NCBI RefSeq assembly: GCF_030053395.1
Contig: NZ_JASGBH010000004.1
Coordinates: 62,001 to 126,000, forward strand
Reading direction: 5' to 3'
DNA: 64,000 nt
Source: Limnohabitans lacus
Lineage (GTDB): Bacteria > Pseudomonadota > Gammaproteobacteria > Burkholderiales > Burkholderiaceae_C
Shown here: positions 9,479-19,840 of the stretch, piece after piece
Layout of the letters: each line of letters starts with the position of its first letter
Numbering within the stretch: position 1 is the stretch's first letter
The notes under the pieces: model-generated
The model's input: only the letters and a program-made list of their open reading frames with translations
Database searches by the model: none
What the model was told of the DNA's origin: nothing
Made by a program: the position numbers and the translations under genes

Positions 9479-10258
9479 ATGAAAAAGCAAATGCTCAGCG
9501 CCGCAACCGCCGTTTTGGCACTGATGGCTGCGCCAGCTTTCGCCCAGAACTTGGCCGTGGTCAACGGCAAGCCCGTGCCCTCTTCGCGCGTGGAAGTGCT
9601 CAAGCAGCAAGTGGAACGCTCCGGCCGTCCCGTGACGCCTGAAGTGCTGGCCCAGATCAAAGAAGAGCTGGTGGCCCGTGAAATCTTCATGCAGGAAGCC
9701 AAAAAGCGCGGCCTGGACGCCACCGAAGACTACAAAAACCAGCTCGAGTTGGCCCGTCAAACCATCTTGATCCGCGACCTGTTCGCCGATTTCCAAAAGA
9801 AAAACCCGGTCACCGATGCTGAAATCCAAGGCGAATACGACAAGTTCGTGGCCGCCAACGGTGGCAAGGAATACCGCGCCCGCCACATCTTGGTGGAAAA
9901 AGAAGACGAAGCCAAAGCCCTGATCGCCGACATCAAAAAAGGCGCCAAGTTTGAAGACCTGGCCAAGAAGATGTCCAAGGACCCAGGTTCCGGCGCCAAC
10001 GGTGGCGACCTGGACTGGGCCGCTGCGGGCAGCTATGTGCCTGAGTTCTCGGGTGCCATGGTCAAACTGGGCAAAGGCGAAATGACCGAAACACCGGTCA
10101 AGAGCCAGTTCGGTTTCCACGTCATCCGCGTGGACGATGTGCGCGAAGCCCAGTTGCCCAAGCTCGAAGAAGTCAAACCTCAGATCGCCCAGCAATTGCA
10201 GCAGCAAAAGCTCAGCGGCTACCAAGACAGCCTGCGCAGCAAAGCCAAGATCCAGTGA
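9479..10258 (+). CDS. Periplasmic parvulin-type peptidyl-prolyl isomerase
   Basis: A 259-residue secreted PpiC/SurA-like foldase. The signal peptide MKKQMLSAATAVLALMAAPA is cleaved probably after AFA. A SurA-N-like chaperone helix region (residues 25-125) precedes the rotamase domain, which starts at YRARHILVEKEDEAKAL and includes FEDLAKKMSKDPGSGANGGD and SQFGFHVIRVDD. It catalyses proline isomerisation of envelope proteins. The start at 9479 is fixed by GAGGAAAG eight bases upstream. A strong terminator follows at 10281. Confidence 0.9.
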   Translation: MKKQMLSAATAVLALMAAPAFAQNLAVVNGKPVPSSRVEVLKQQVERSGRPVTPEVLAQIKEELVAREIFMQEAKKRGLDATEDYKNQLELARQTILIRDLFADFQKKNPVTDAEIQGEYDKFVAANGGKEYRARHILVEKEDEAKALIADIKKGAKFEDLAKKMSKDPGSGANGGDLDWAAAGSYVPEFSGAMVKLGKGEMTETPVKSQFGFHVIRVDDVREAQLPKLEEVKPQIAQQLQQQKLSGYQDSLRSKAKIQ

Positions 10259-10280
10259 TCTGGGGTATTGGCGCCTTGTG

Positions 10281-10306
10281 AAAACGCGGCTTCGGCCGCG
10301 TTTTTT
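10281..10306 (+). terminator. Rho-independent terminator
   Basis: AACGCGGC and GCCGCGTT pair around a TTCG tetraloop and run into six T, 22 bases after the parvulin gene stop. It closes the selO-msrB-yciB-bolA-isomerase strand. Confidence 0.93.
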
Positions 10307-10314
10307 GTTGGAGC

Positions 10315-10323
10315 TGGGATAAT
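10315..10323 (+). promoter_or_regulatory. Extended -10 promoter element close to rlhA start
   Basis: TGGGATAAT matches an extended -10 (TG-N-GATAAT) and ends 8 bases before the rlhA ATG. No Shine-Dalgarno lies between, so the transcript could be leaderless. The same nonamer at the same spacing precedes map. Confidence 0.45.
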
Positions 10324-10331
10324 GCCACCCC

Positions 10332-12299
10332 ATGCTGCCCCACCAACTCGAACTCCTCGCCCCCGCCCGCAACCTTGAGATCGGCATCGAAGCCATCCAC
10401 CACGGCGCGGATGCGGTCTACATTGGCGGCCCCTCTTTCGGGGCGCGGTCCACCGCCGACAACTCGGTGCAAGACATTGCCAAACTGGTGCAGCATGCGC
10501 ACCGCTTTCATAGCCGTATCTTTGTCACGCTCAACACCATCTTGCGCGACGACGAACTGGAAGGCGCCCGCAAGCTGGCCTGGCAGCTTTACGACGCCGG
10601 CGTGGACGCCCTGATCGTGCAAGACATGGGTTTGCTGGAAATCGACGTGCCGCCGATCCAGCTGCACGCCAGCACCCAAACCGACATCCGCACGCCCGAA
10701 AAAGCGAAGTTTTTGCAAGATGCGGGTTTGAGCCAAATCGTGCTGGCCCGTGAGCTGACCTTGCCGCAGATCAGCGCCATCCGCGATGTGATCGACACCG
10801 ATCGCACCGTCATCGAGTTCTTTGTGCACGGCGCTTTGTGTGTGGCCTACAGCGGCCAGTGCTTCATCAGCCATGCCCACACCGGCCGCAGCGCCAACCG
10901 GGGCGACTGCTCTCAGGCCTGCCGCCTGCCCTACGAGGTCAAAGACGCCCAGGGCCGCATCATTGCGCACGACAAGCACGTGCTGAGCATGAAGGACAAC
11001 AACCAAAGCGAGAACCTGCGCGCCTTGGTGGACGCGGGCATCCGCAGCTTCAAGATCGAAGGCCGCTACAAGGACATGGCCTATGTGAAAAACATCACGG
11101 CCCACTACCGCAAGCTTTTTGACGAGGTGCTGAACGAACGGCCCGAGCTGGCGGCCGCCTCGCATGGCCGCACCACCTTCAGCTTCGAGCCCGACCCGAA
11201 CCAGAACTTCAACCGCGAGTTCACCGACTACTTTGTGCAAGGCCGCAAGGAAGACATTGGCGCTTTTGACACCCCCAAAAACCCAGGGCAACCGATCGGC
11301 TGGGTCAGCAAGGTCACGCCCGAGCACGTCGAGATCACCACCGACGACCCCACCACCGAGCTGCACAACGGCGATGGGCTTTGCTATTACGACCTGCAAA
11401 AAGAACTGGTGGGCCTGCAGATCAACCGCGCCGAAGCCGCCAAGGCCAAAGGGGTTTGGAAGCTCTACCCCAAAGACCCGATGGACGGCTTCAAAGACCT
11501 GCGCAAAGGCGTTCAGGTCAACCGCAACCGCGACATGAGCTGGGTGCGCACCTTGGACAAAAAGTCCGCCGAACGCAAGATGGGCGTGTGGATGCAACTG
11601 GCCGAAAGCCCCCAAGGTTTGCAACTGACGCTGACCGACGAAGCGGGCCACACCGGCACCGCACACATGGCCATCGACTGGCAAGCGCCCAAAGACCTGG
11701 GCCAAGCCGAAGACAAACTCAAAACCGCTTTGGGCAAACTGGGCGACACCTTGTTTGAGCCCTTGGATGTGCAGCTCGCCCTGCCCCGCCCTTGGTTTGT
11801 GCCGCCTTCACAGCTCAACGCCTTGCGCCGCGATGCTGTGCAGGCCCTCGAAACCGCTCGCGCCCAAGGCCTGCACCGCCTGCCTCGAGCCGTGCCGGTG
11901 AACCCACCCGTCACCTACCCCGAAGACACCCTGACCTATCTGGCGAACGTGTTCAACCAGAAGGCCCGCGACTTTTATGCCAAGCACGGCGTGCAAGTGA
12001 TCGCCGCCGCCTACGAGGCTCAAGAAGAGCTGGGTGAAGTCAGCCTGATGATCACCAAGCACTGCGTGCGCTTTTCGCTGAGCCTGTGCCCCAAGCAGGC
12101 CAAGGGCGTGACCGGCGTGCAAGGCACCGTCAAAGCCGAGCCCCTGCAACTGATCAACGGCAAAGAAAAGCTCACCCTGCGCTTTGACTGCAAACCCTGC
12201 GAAATGCATGTGGTGGGCAAGATCAAGAAATCGGTGCTCAACGCCGCCGAAACACCGATCCAGTTTTACAAAACACGGCCTGTGGTGGGCATGCACTGA
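10332..12299 (+). CDS. rlhA: U32 peptidase-family 23S rRNA C2501 hydroxylase RlhA
   Basis: A 655-residue long-form U32 family protein, matching RlhA (YdcP, about 650 residues) and not the shorter tRNA hydroxylation protein TrhP (about 450). RlhA makes 5-hydroxycytidine in 23S rRNA. The N-terminal TIM-barrel-like U32 domain begins ELLAPARNLEIGIEAIHHGA. The Cys motif GDCSQACRLPYE is near residue 191, followed by SFKIEGRYKDMAYVKNI. The C-terminal domain has further cysteines (CVRFSLSLCPKQ and CKPCEM), likely iron-sulfur ligands. It ends tail-to-tail with the SNF2 gene with no spacer. Confidence 0.87.
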   Translation: MLPHQLELLAPARNLEIGIEAIHHGADAVYIGGPSFGARSTADNSVQDIAKLVQHAHRFHSRIFVTLNTILRDDELEGARKLAWQLYDAGVDALIVQDMGLLEIDVPPIQLHASTQTDIRTPEKAKFLQDAGLSQIVLARELTLPQISAIRDVIDTDRTVIEFFVHGALCVAYSGQCFISHAHTGRSANRGDCSQACRLPYEVKDAQGRIIAHDKHVLSMKDNNQSENLRALVDAGIRSFKIEGRYKDMAYVKNITAHYRKLFDEVLNERPELAAASHGRTTFSFEPDPNQNFNREFTDYFVQGRKEDIGAFDTPKNPGQPIGWVSKVTPEHVEITTDDPTTELHNGDGLCYYDLQKELVGLQINRAEAAKAKGVWKLYPKDPMDGFKDLRKGVQVNRNRDMSWVRTLDKKSAERKMGVWMQLAESPQGLQLTLTDEAGHTGTAHMAIDWQAPKDLGQAEDKLKTALGKLGDTLFEPLDVQLALPRPWFVPPSQLNALRRDAVQALETARAQGLHRLPRAVPVNPPVTYPEDTLTYLANVFNQKARDFYAKHGVQVIAAAYEAQEELGEVSLMITKHCVRFSLSLCPKQAKGVTGVQGTVKAEPLQLINGKEKLTLRFDCKPCEMHVVGKIKKSVLNAAETPIQFYKTRPVVGMH

Positions 12300-15200
12300 T
12301 CAGCCCAGCGGCTTGAGCAATTCGTTCAGGTCGGCTTCGCCAAACAATGGCTCTTTGCGCTGCACAGCGCCTTCATACATGTCTTGCGCCAGTTGGGCTT
12401 TGCGCTCTTGCAGGGCCAGCATGCGCTCTTCGATGGTGCCTTGCGCCACCAGCTTGAGCACCCAAACGCTTTGCTTTTGGCCAATGCGGTGGGCTCGGTC
12501 GGTGGCCTGGTTTTCCACGGCGGGGTTCCACCACGGGTCGTAGTGGATCACCGTGTCGGCCTGCGGCAGGTTCAAGCCCACACCGCCAGCCTTGAGGCTG
12601 ATGAGGAACAAGGGCACCTGGCCGCTGGTGAATTGATCGATGATCGCGTCGCGGTTTTTGCTCTGGCCGGTGAGCTTGACCCACGGGATGCCCAGCGCGG
12701 GCAGTGCTTTCTCAATCAAGCCCAGCATTTCGGTGAACTGCGAGAACAGCAAAATCTTGCGGCCCTCGGCCACCATCTCGGGCAGCATGTCCAGCAGCTG
12801 CTCCAGCTTGGCCGACTGCCTGACCTGGCTGGCCGCACTCAGCTTGAGCAAGCGCGGATCGCAGCAGACTTGGCGCAGCTTGAGCAGCGCATCCAGGATG
12901 GTGATCTGTGAGCGGCCCAGGCCCTGGGTGTGCAGGGCTTCGCGCACGGTTTTTTCCATGCCCAAGCGGATGGTCTCGTACAGGTCCGCCTGCTGGCCTT
13001 GCAAAGGCACGGGCATCAGGGTTTCGATCTTGGGCGGCAGCTCACTGGCCACCAGGTCTTTGGTCCGGCGCAGCATGAAAGGCGTCACGCGGGCGCGCAG
13101 CTGGGCCAGTTTTTCGGTGCTGCCCTGGCGCTCGATCGGGTTGCGGAACAACTCGGTGAAGCGCTTTTGGCTGCCCAAAAATCCCGGCATCAAGAAGTGG
13201 AACTGGCTCCACAGCTCGCCCAAATGGTTTTCAATCGGCGTGCCCGACAGGCACAGACGATGCACCGCCGGAATCTCGGTCACAACCTGCGCCGCGAAGG
13301 TGTTGGCGTTCTTGATGTTTTGCGCTTCGTCCAGCACCAAGAGGTGCCAAGGCACATCCACCCACATGTCGCGGTCGCGCGAGAGCAGCGAATAGGCGGT
13401 GATCACCACGTCGTAGCTGCACAACTCTTGCACCGTCTCATGGCGCGACAGGCCGTGGTGCACATGGGTTTTGAGCCCCGGGCAAAAGCGGGCCGCTTCG
13501 CGCTGCCAGTTGCCCAGCAGGCTGACGGGCGCCACGATCAAGGCCGGTTGCGTCAGGCGTCCGGTGTTCTTCTCGGTCAGGATGTGGGCCAGCGTTTGCA
13601 GCGTCTTGCCCAGACCCATGTCGTCGGCCAAGATGCCGGCCAGGTGGTGCTCGCGCAAGAACTGCAGCCAGTTCAGGCCCTGCTGCTGGTAAGGCCGCAA
13701 GGTCGCTTGAAGGCCTTCGGGTACGGGCACAGGCGTCAAAGCCGCTTGCCCGCGCATTTGCTGAACCAAGCTCAGCAAGCGGCTGGCCCCTTGCCAATGC
13801 GCGCCCTCGCCCAGCGAAGTGGCAGTGCGCAAGGCGTCCATGCGCGACAGGCGCAAGGCGTCGCCATCCCAATCGTGGCCACGCTCGCCGTGCAGCTCCA
13901 TCAGCATGCTCAGCCAAGGCTTGATGCGGGCCGTGGGCAAGCGCACATAGCCGGGGCCATGCAAGTCGGGCAAGTACAAATGGGCGGGCAAGCCATGCAG
14001 GTCATCGGCATCGCTGGACAGGTGAACACCCGCCAGCGCCGTCAAAATCGCCGGCACCCAAGGCAAGATGTTGACCCGCTGGCCGTCGATGTCCATGCCA
14101 AGCGAGAGGTTGAACCAAGGCGATGTTTCATCCAAACCGCCCTCACCCGACAAGTCGATGTGCACGTCATCGGCCAGGCGCAGCCAGCTGTTCAAGCCCG
14201 CTTCGGCATGCACCTGCAGCCCCGCCTCGCGCAAAGGCTCAAAGTCGCTCTCCAGCCATTCCAGCCAAAGCGCCGCACTTTGCGAGCCGGTCAAGTTCAG
14301 GGTATCGCCCTGCGTCACATCAAAGCCCAAATCTTCCAGCCCATCCAAGATGCTTTGCTCGGCGCCGAGGTCACGCATCAGCATGCGGGCGGCGGCGCCT
14401 TTGCCCACCGCCACACGGGTTTGCGCATGAGGCCAGTGGCCTTGCAGGCCGTCGTAATCAAATCTCAGCTGCGCCTGAAAAATCCCATGGTCCATGCGCA
14501 TTGGCAAAGGCACCGCCGAAATCCGCAACACGCCCACAGGGGCCACACCACGCACCTCGGGCAGCTGCTCGATGACGGGCGGCAGCGGCATGGGGCCCAA
14601 GCGCTCCATCAGTTGCTGCTGGAATTTCAGCGCCACCCGCTCGGGCAGCACAGGCGACTGGGTCAAGACCAGCAAGCGCTCAGCGCTCAGGCCCTGGGTG
14701 TCGATCAGGCCGCAGCGGCCACGCGCCACGTCCACAAAAATCGGCGGCTCGTTCAAGCCGTGGATCACACCGCCCGGCCCGGCTTGCATCTGCAATTGCC
14801 AACCGGCCGGTTGCGCCTCTTGGGCCGCCACCGCTTGCCAAGTGGCCGAGAGCGTCAGGGCTTCGTCGGTCCATCGCAAGGGGGTCAGCGCTTTGCCGTC
14901 TTCCCACATCAGGCGACCGGTGTCGCTGCACTTTTGCAGCAGCAGCTGGGCGGCCAGCCCCTGCAGCTTGACCGCGCTGTGAAAGCCGTAAGAGCCAAAA
15001 CTGTTGGTGGGTGGGCAGGCCTTGAACAGGTCAAAAATCCCGCGCTCGGTGGCGGCACTGCTGCGCCAGATGGCGTCGTGCGCGAAGGGTTCGCTGGTGA
15101 CTTTTTTGGGGCGACCCCAAAGGCCTTCACGCTTGAGGATGGCGCGTTTGATGGTCAGGTGAAACACGGGCCGCTGCCCAGTGGTCTCCACCGACAAGCA

Positions 15201-15713
15201 ATACAAAAAATACTCGGGCGTGCTGCTGGGCAGGCTGAAATGCTTGGCCACATCGGCGGTTTCCAAGCGCCCCAACCAGTCGCGCACTTGGTATTCGGCC
15301 TGCTGCAAAGCCCGCTCTTGCCGCGCTTGGATTTGCTGCTCGGACAAATCGCCGCCCGCGTCATCATCGGGCGAGGCCTCGCGCAGGCTGTGGCGTTGCA
15401 TGGCCACATGGATGCCCAGCGCCGCGCCGTGTTTGCACATGCGGCCCACAGCGCAGGTGCAGGTGGAGCGCCAAGCCTGCAAATTGCCGCCGTCTGACAC
15501 GCGCAAATGTGCGGTGACGGTGAACGGCGATGCCTGCAACTCGGGCACTTGCGCCACCAGCTTCCAGCCCTCGGCTTCGGGGCTCAGCTGCGCGACGATC
15601 TCGTCGTTTTGCAGGTACAGCGCCGTTCCTTTGGCCCACGCATTGGAGTCAAAGTAAAAAGCCAGCTGAGACGGCGGGAACCACTGCTCAGACACGTCGG
15701 ATCTCACACGCAC
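12300..15713 (-). CDS. SWIM zinc-finger SNF2-family helicase
   Basis: A 1137-residue DNA/RNA-dependent ATPase. A SWIM zinc finger near residues 85-100 reads CTCAVGRMCKHGAAL (CxC...CxH). A long middle region of unclear function follows. The SNF2 motor starts near residue 680: LNWLQFLREHHLAGILADD then MGLGKTLQT (motif I), DEAQNIKN (motif II, about 790) and LSGTPIENHLGELWSQ (motif III). Its second RecA half carries LFSQFTEMLG, LKAGGVGLNL and ATDRAHRIGQ. It probably remodels nucleoprotein or RNA polymerase complexes (HepA/RapA-like). The start is GTG, 6 bases after the purL stop, so it is likely cotranscribed with purL. Nearby in-frame GTG codons leave the exact N-terminus open. Confidence 0.9.
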   Translation of the reverse strand: MRVRSDVSEQWFPPSQLAFYFDSNAWAKGTALYLQNDEIVAQLSPEAEGWKLVAQVPELQASPFTVTAHLRVSDGGNLQAWRSTCTCAVGRMCKHGAALGIHVAMQRHSLREASPDDDAGGDLSEQQIQARQERALQQAEYQVRDWLGRLETADVAKHFSLPSSTPEYFLYCLSVETTGQRPVFHLTIKRAILKREGLWGRPKKVTSEPFAHDAIWRSSAATERGIFDLFKACPPTNSFGSYGFHSAVKLQGLAAQLLLQKCSDTGRLMWEDGKALTPLRWTDEALTLSATWQAVAAQEAQPAGWQLQMQAGPGGVIHGLNEPPIFVDVARGRCGLIDTQGLSAERLLVLTQSPVLPERVALKFQQQLMERLGPMPLPPVIEQLPEVRGVAPVGVLRISAVPLPMRMDHGIFQAQLRFDYDGLQGHWPHAQTRVAVGKGAAARMLMRDLGAEQSILDGLEDLGFDVTQGDTLNLTGSQSAALWLEWLESDFEPLREAGLQVHAEAGLNSWLRLADDVHIDLSGEGGLDETSPWFNLSLGMDIDGQRVNILPWVPAILTALAGVHLSSDADDLHGLPAHLYLPDLHGPGYVRLPTARIKPWLSMLMELHGERGHDWDGDALRLSRMDALRTATSLGEGAHWQGASRLLSLVQQMRGQAALTPVPVPEGLQATLRPYQQQGLNWLQFLREHHLAGILADDMGLGKTLQTLAHILTEKNTGRLTQPALIVAPVSLLGNWQREAARFCPGLKTHVHHGLSRHETVQELCSYDVVITAYSLLSRDRDMWVDVPWHLLVLDEAQNIKNANTFAAQVVTEIPAVHRLCLSGTPIENHLGELWSQFHFLMPGFLGSQKRFTELFRNPIERQGSTEKLAQLRARVTPFMLRRTKDLVASELPPKIETLMPVPLQGQQADLYETIRLGMEKTVREALHTQGLGRSQITILDALLKLRQVCCDPRLLKLSAASQVRQSAKLEQLLDMLPEMVAEGRKILLFSQFTEMLGLIEKALPALGIPWVKLTGQSKNRDAIIDQFTSGQVPLFLISLKAGGVGLNLPQADTVIHYDPWWNPAVENQATDRAHRIGQKQSVWVLKLVAQGTIEERMLALQERKAQLAQDMYEGAVQRKEPLFGEADLNELLKPLG

Positions 15714-15719
15714 AAGCGA

Positions 15720-18700
15720 TCAACCCACCCACTTACGAGCGTTTTGCCACACGCGCAGCCAAGGGCTTGTGGCATTGATGTCACCACTCGTCCAGCTCAT
15801 CTGCACATTGCGGAACACGCGCTCGGGGTGCGGCATCATGGCCGTGAAACGACCGTCGGCCGTGGTCACGGCCGTGAGGCCGCCCGCGCTGCCGTTCGGG
15901 TTAAAGGGATACTGCTCAGTCGCTTGGCCGTGGTTGTCCACAAAGCGCATCGCGCCAATGGCTTGGGCCGCGTTGCCACGGTGTTTGAAGTTGGCAAAGC
16001 CTTCCCCGTGCGCCACGGCAATGGGCAAGCGGCTGCCGGCCATGCCTTGCAAGAACAGGCTGGGCGAATCCAGCACTTCGACCATGGACAGGCGGGCTTC
16101 AAAACGCTCACTCTGGTTGGTGGTGAAGCGCGGCCAAGCTTCAGCGCCGGGGATGATGTCGGCGAGTTCCGCAAACATCTGGCAGCCGTTGCAAACGCCC
16201 AACCCGAAGGTGTCGGCGCGGCCAAAGAAGCCCTTGAACTGATCGGCCAAAGCCGGGTTGAAAGTGATGCTGCGGGCCCAGCCGATGCCTGCACCCAGCG
16301 TGTCGCCATAGCTGAAACCGCCACAAGCGACCAAACCTATGAAATCGGCCAAGTTGGCGCGACCCGATTGCAGATCGGTCATGTGCACGTCGTGCGACTC
16401 GAAACCGGCTTTGTGGAAGGCATAGGCCATTTCCACATGCGAGTTGACGCCCTGCTCGCGCAGGATCGCCACTTTGGGGCGCGACAAATTCAAAAACGGC
16501 GCAGCCACGTTGTCCGATGGGTCAAAGCTCAGGGCCACATGCATGCCGGGGTCGCTGGCCTGACCAGCGGCAGCGTGCTCGGCGTCGGCGCAGGCGGGGT
16601 TGTCGCGCTGCTGGCAAATCTTCCAGCTCACGCTGTCCCAAACTTGGTGCAGGTCTTCGAGCTTGGCGGTAAACACCTCTTTGGTGTCGCGCCAGATGCT
16701 GAGTTCGCCCACGCCTTTTTGGATGGTCGATTGCACGGGACGGGTCTTGCCGATCACATGCGTGTGTTTGGACAGGCCAAACTCGCGAAGGGTTTGCAGA
16801 ACCGCGTTGCGCTCGGCTGTGCGCACTTGCAGCACCACGCCCAGTTCTTCGTTGAACAGCGCTTTGAGGGTGAGCTCTTCGCGGCGGGCGCTGACCTGGC
16901 CGGCCCAGTTCTTGGCATCGCCATGGTCGGCGCGGCTGTCGGAAATGCCATCGCCTTCGGTGACCAGCATGTCCACATTGAGGGCCACGCCCACATGGCC
17001 TGCAAACGCCATTTCGGCCACAGCCGCCAGCAAGCCGCCGTCGCTGCGGTCGTGGTAAGCCAAGATCTGACCCTTGGCACGCAAATCGTTCACGGCGGCG
17101 ACCAGCTTGATCAGGTTTTGTGGGTCTTCCAGATCGGGCACGCTGTCGCCAAACTGGCCCAGCACCTGGCCCAGCACACTGCCGCCCATGCGGTTTTGGC
17201 CTTGGCCCAGGTCGATCAGCAGCAAACTGGTGTCGGCCTCTTGTGCGTCCAGCTGCGGCGTGAGCGTGCCGCGCACATCGGGCAAGCTGGCAAAGGCGGT
17301 GATGATCAGGCTGACCGGCGAAGTGACCTTGTGGGTCAGGCCTTCAGATTGCCACTGCGTGCGCATCGACAAGCTGTCTTTGCCCACGGGGATCGAGATG
17401 TCCAGCGCTGGGCACAGTTCCATGCCCACGGCCTTGACGGTTTCGTACAGCGCGGCGTCTTCGCCCGGCTCGCCGCATGCAGCCATCCAGTTGGCGGACA
17501 TTTTCACGCGGGGCAACTCGATGGGGGCGGCCAGCAAATTGGTGATGGCTTCGGCCACCGCCATGCGGCCGGACGCTGCGGCATTGAGCGAGGCCAGCGG
17601 TGTGCGCTCGCCCATGCTCATGGCTTCACCGGCAAAGCCTTGGTAGTCGGCCAAGGTCACGGCCACATCGGCCACAGGCACTTGCCAGGGGCCGACCATC
17701 TGGTCGCGGTGCGTGAGGCCACCCACGGCGCGATCGCCAATGGTGATGAGGAAACGCTTGGACGCCACGGTGGGGTGGCTCAGCACGTCGATGACGGCTT
17801 TTTGCAAACTCACGCCGGTCAAGTCCATGGCAGGCGACTGGCGCACCACGGTCTGCACATCGCGGTGCATTTTGGGCGGCTTGCCCAGCAGCACGTCCAT
17901 GGGCATGTCGACGGGGCTTTCTTGGCCCGCGTCCACCAGCTCGAGTTGGCGCTCTTCGGTCGCCACGCCCACCACCGCAAACGGGCAGCGCTCGCGCTCG
18001 CAAAAGGCTTTGAACTGCGCCAAAGACTCGGGCGCAATCGCCATCACATAGCGCTCTTGGCTTTCGTTGGACCAGATTTCCTTGGGGGCCAAGCCCGATT
18101 CTTCGAGCGGCACAGCACGCAAGTCAAAGCGTGCGCCTCGGCCCGCGTCGTTGGTCAATTCAGGGAAAGCGTTGGACAAACCACCTGCGCCCACATCGTG
18201 GATCGCCAAGATGGGGTTGTTCGCGCCCTGCGCCCAGCAGTGGTTGATGACCTCTTGCGCACGGCGCTCGATCTCGGGGTTGCCGCGCTGCACCGAGTCA
18301 AAGTCGAGCTCGGCCGCATTGGTGCCGGTGGCCATGGAGCTGGCAGCACCGCCGCCCATGCCGATGCGCATGCCGGGGCCGCCCAGCTGAATCAGCAGCG
18401 TGCCGGCGGGGAATTCGATCTTTTTCGTTTGGATAGCGTCGATCTGGCCCAGACCGCCCGCGATCATGATGGGCTTGTGGTAGCCACGCACCACGCCGTC
18501 CACGGTTTGTTCGTATTCGCGGAAATAACCCGTCAAGTTGGGACGGCCAAATTCGTTGTTGAAGGCCGCGCCACCCAACGGGCCCTCGGTCATGATTTGC
18601 AAAGGGCTGGCGATGTGCTCGGGCTTGCCGCCCGCTTGGTCAGACAGGCCGCCCCACAGTTTGGACACGGTGAAGCCCGACAAACCCGCCTTGGGCTTGG

Positions 18701-19706
18701 AGCCACGGCCAGTGGCACCTTCGTCGCGGATCTCGCCGCCCGCGCCGGTCGATGCGCCTGGGAAAGGAGAAATCGCGGTCGGGTGGTTGTGGGTTTCGAC
18801 CTTCATCAGCACGTGGTGCAAGGCTTGTTCGGTTTGGTAAGCCGCGCCCTGCCCTGAAGTTCTGGCGACAAATCGCTCAATCTGGTGGCCTTCCATCACC
18901 GAAGCGTTGTCTGAATACGCCACCACCGTGTGCTGGGGGCTCAGTTGGTGCGTGTTGCGGATCATGCCGAACAGGCTCTTGGGCTGGGCCACGCCGTCGA
19001 TGGTGAACTCGGCGTTGAAAATCTTGTGGCGGCAGTGCTCGCTGTTGGCCTGCGCGAACATCATCAACTCCACATCGGTGGGGTTGCGCTTGAGGCCATT
19101 GAAAGCGTTGACCAGGTACTCGATCTCGTCTTCGGCCAGGGCCAAGCCCCAAGCTTTGTTGGCCGCGTCCAATGCGGCGCGACCACCCCCCAACACATCC
19201 ACATGCGCCATGGGCGCGGGGTCCAGGGCGGTGAACAAGGCCGCAGCATCACCCCGGCTGGGCATGGCCGACTCGGTCATGCGGTCGTGCAAAACGGCGG
19301 CCACTTGGCCCAGTTGCTCGGGCGAGAGTTTCGCGCTGCTCAGCAAGCCAGATTTGAGGGTCAGTCGGTATTCGGTCAGGCGCTCCACCCGGCGCACCTC
19401 AAAACCGCAGTTGTGGGCAATGTCGGTGGCCTTGGACGCCCAAGGCGAGACGGTGCCAATGCGCGGGCTGACCACAATCACGGGGCCATCTGAGGGGCCT
19501 GCGTAGGGCTCGCCATAGGTCAGCAAGGCAGACAAGGTTTGTCGTTGGGCGTCCTGCAAAGGCGCTGTGGTGGCCACCAAGTGCACAAAACGGGCGGCGA
19601 TGCCTTGGATTTGCGGCGAAATTTCTGCCAGACGTGGCAAAAGCTGGGCAATGCGAAAGTCGCTGAGGGCGCTCGCGCCTTCGAAAGTCGTGATGTGCAG
19701 GGACAC
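15720..19706 (-). CDS. purL: Phosphoribosylformylglycinamidine synthase PurL (large form)
   Basis: A 1328-residue single-chain FGAM synthase, the fourth step of purine synthesis: FGAR, glutamine and ATP give FGAM. The N-terminal PurS-like domain begins [16 protein letters not shown]. The paired AIR-synthase-like ATPase domains carry [33 protein letters not shown] and [12 protein letters not shown]. The C-terminal class I glutaminase shows the nucleophile in [14 protein letters not shown] (about residue 1169) and the His in [11 protein letters not shown]. Start codon GTG at 19706 with AAGG upstream. Length equals the gammaproteobacterial/betaproteobacterial long form. Confidence 0.96.
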   Translation of the reverse strand: MSLHITTFEGASALSDFRIAQLLPRLAEISPQIQGIAARFVHLVATTAPLQDAQRQTLSALLTYGEPYAGPSDGPVIVVSPRIGTVSPWASKATDIAHNCGFEVRRVERLTEYRLTLKSGLLSSAKLSPEQLGQVAAVLHDRMTESAMPSRGDAAALFTALDPAPMAHVDVLGGGRAALDAANKAWGLALAEDEIEYLVNAFNGLKRNPTDVELMMFAQANSEHCRHKIFNAEFTIDGVAQPKSLFGMIRNTHQLSPQHTVVAYSDNASVMEGHQIERFVARTSGQGAAYQTEQALHHVLMKVETHNHPTAISPFPGASTGAGGEIRDEGATGRGSKPKAGLSGFTVSKLWGGLSDQAGGKPEHIASPLQIMTEGPLGGAAFNNEFGRPNLTGYFREYEQTVDGVVRGYHKPIMIAGGLGQIDAIQTKKIEFPAGTLLIQLGGPGMRIGMGGGAASSMATGTNAAELDFDSVQRGNPEIERRAQEVINHCWAQGANNPILAIHDVGAGGLSNAFPELTNDAGRGARFDLRAVPLEESGLAPKEIWSNESQERYVMAIAPESLAQFKAFCERERCPFAVVGVATEERQLELVDAGQESPVDMPMDVLLGKPPKMHRDVQTVVRQSPAMDLTGVSLQKAVIDVLSHPTVASKRFLITIGDRAVGGLTHRDQMVGPWQVPVADVAVTLADYQGFAGEAMSMGERTPLASLNAAASGRMAVAEAITNLLAAPIELPRVKMSANWMAACGEPGEDAALYETVKAVGMELCPALDISIPVGKDSLSMRTQWQSEGLTHKVTSPVSLIITAFASLPDVRGTLTPQLDAQEADTSLLLIDLGQGQNRMGGSVLGQVLGQFGDSVPDLEDPQNLIKLVAAVNDLRAKGQILAYHDRSDGGLLAAVAEMAFAGHVGVALNVDMLVTEGDGISDSRADHGDAKNWAGQVSARREELTLKALFNEELGVVLQVRTAERNAVLQTLREFGLSKHTHVIGKTRPVQSTIQKGVGELSIWRDTKEVFTAKLEDLHQVWDSVSWKICQQRDNPACADAEHAAAGQASDPGMHVALSFDPSDNVAAPFLNLSRPKVAILREQGVNSHVEMAYAFHKAGFESHDVHMTDLQSGRANLADFIGLVACGGFSYGDTLGAGIGWARSITFNPALADQFKGFFGRADTFGLGVCNGCQMFAELADIIPGAEAWPRFTTNQSERFEARLSMVEVLDSPSLFLQGMAGSRLPIAVAHGEGFANFKHRGNAAQAIGAMRFVDNHGQATEQYPFNPNGSAGGLTAVTTADGRFTAMMPHPERVFRNVQMSWTSGDINATSPWLRVWQNARKWVG

Positions 19707-19823
19707 GGGGTGGCCTTGTAAAGAGACGGGAAACCGTAGCGCCGGGGCCGCTGACTGGGGCTGACCGGCAAAGGCGGTATTTTAACCGTGGAAACCCTGA
19801 GATCAGCCCGAACAAAGAGGCAA

Positions 19824-19832
19824 TGGGATAAT
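19824..19832 (+). promoter_or_regulatory. Extended -10 promoter element close to map start
   Basis: TGGGATAAT, identical to the element before rlhA, ends 8 bases before the map ATG, with no Shine-Dalgarno between. A leaderless map transcript is possible; no good -35 hexamer is visible. Confidence 0.45.
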
Positions 19833-19840
19833 CACGCCCC

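Noticed and set aside
12930..15497. 855-codon open frame on the plus strand opposite the SNF2 gene
   Set aside because: Composition is Gln/His/Arg-rich without any domain, and it mirrors the codon bias of the minus-strand gene, whose motifs are complete.
15507..18857. 1116-codon open frame on the plus strand opposite purL
   Set aside because: Shadow of high-GC third positions in purL; no recognisable protein features or ribosome-binding site.
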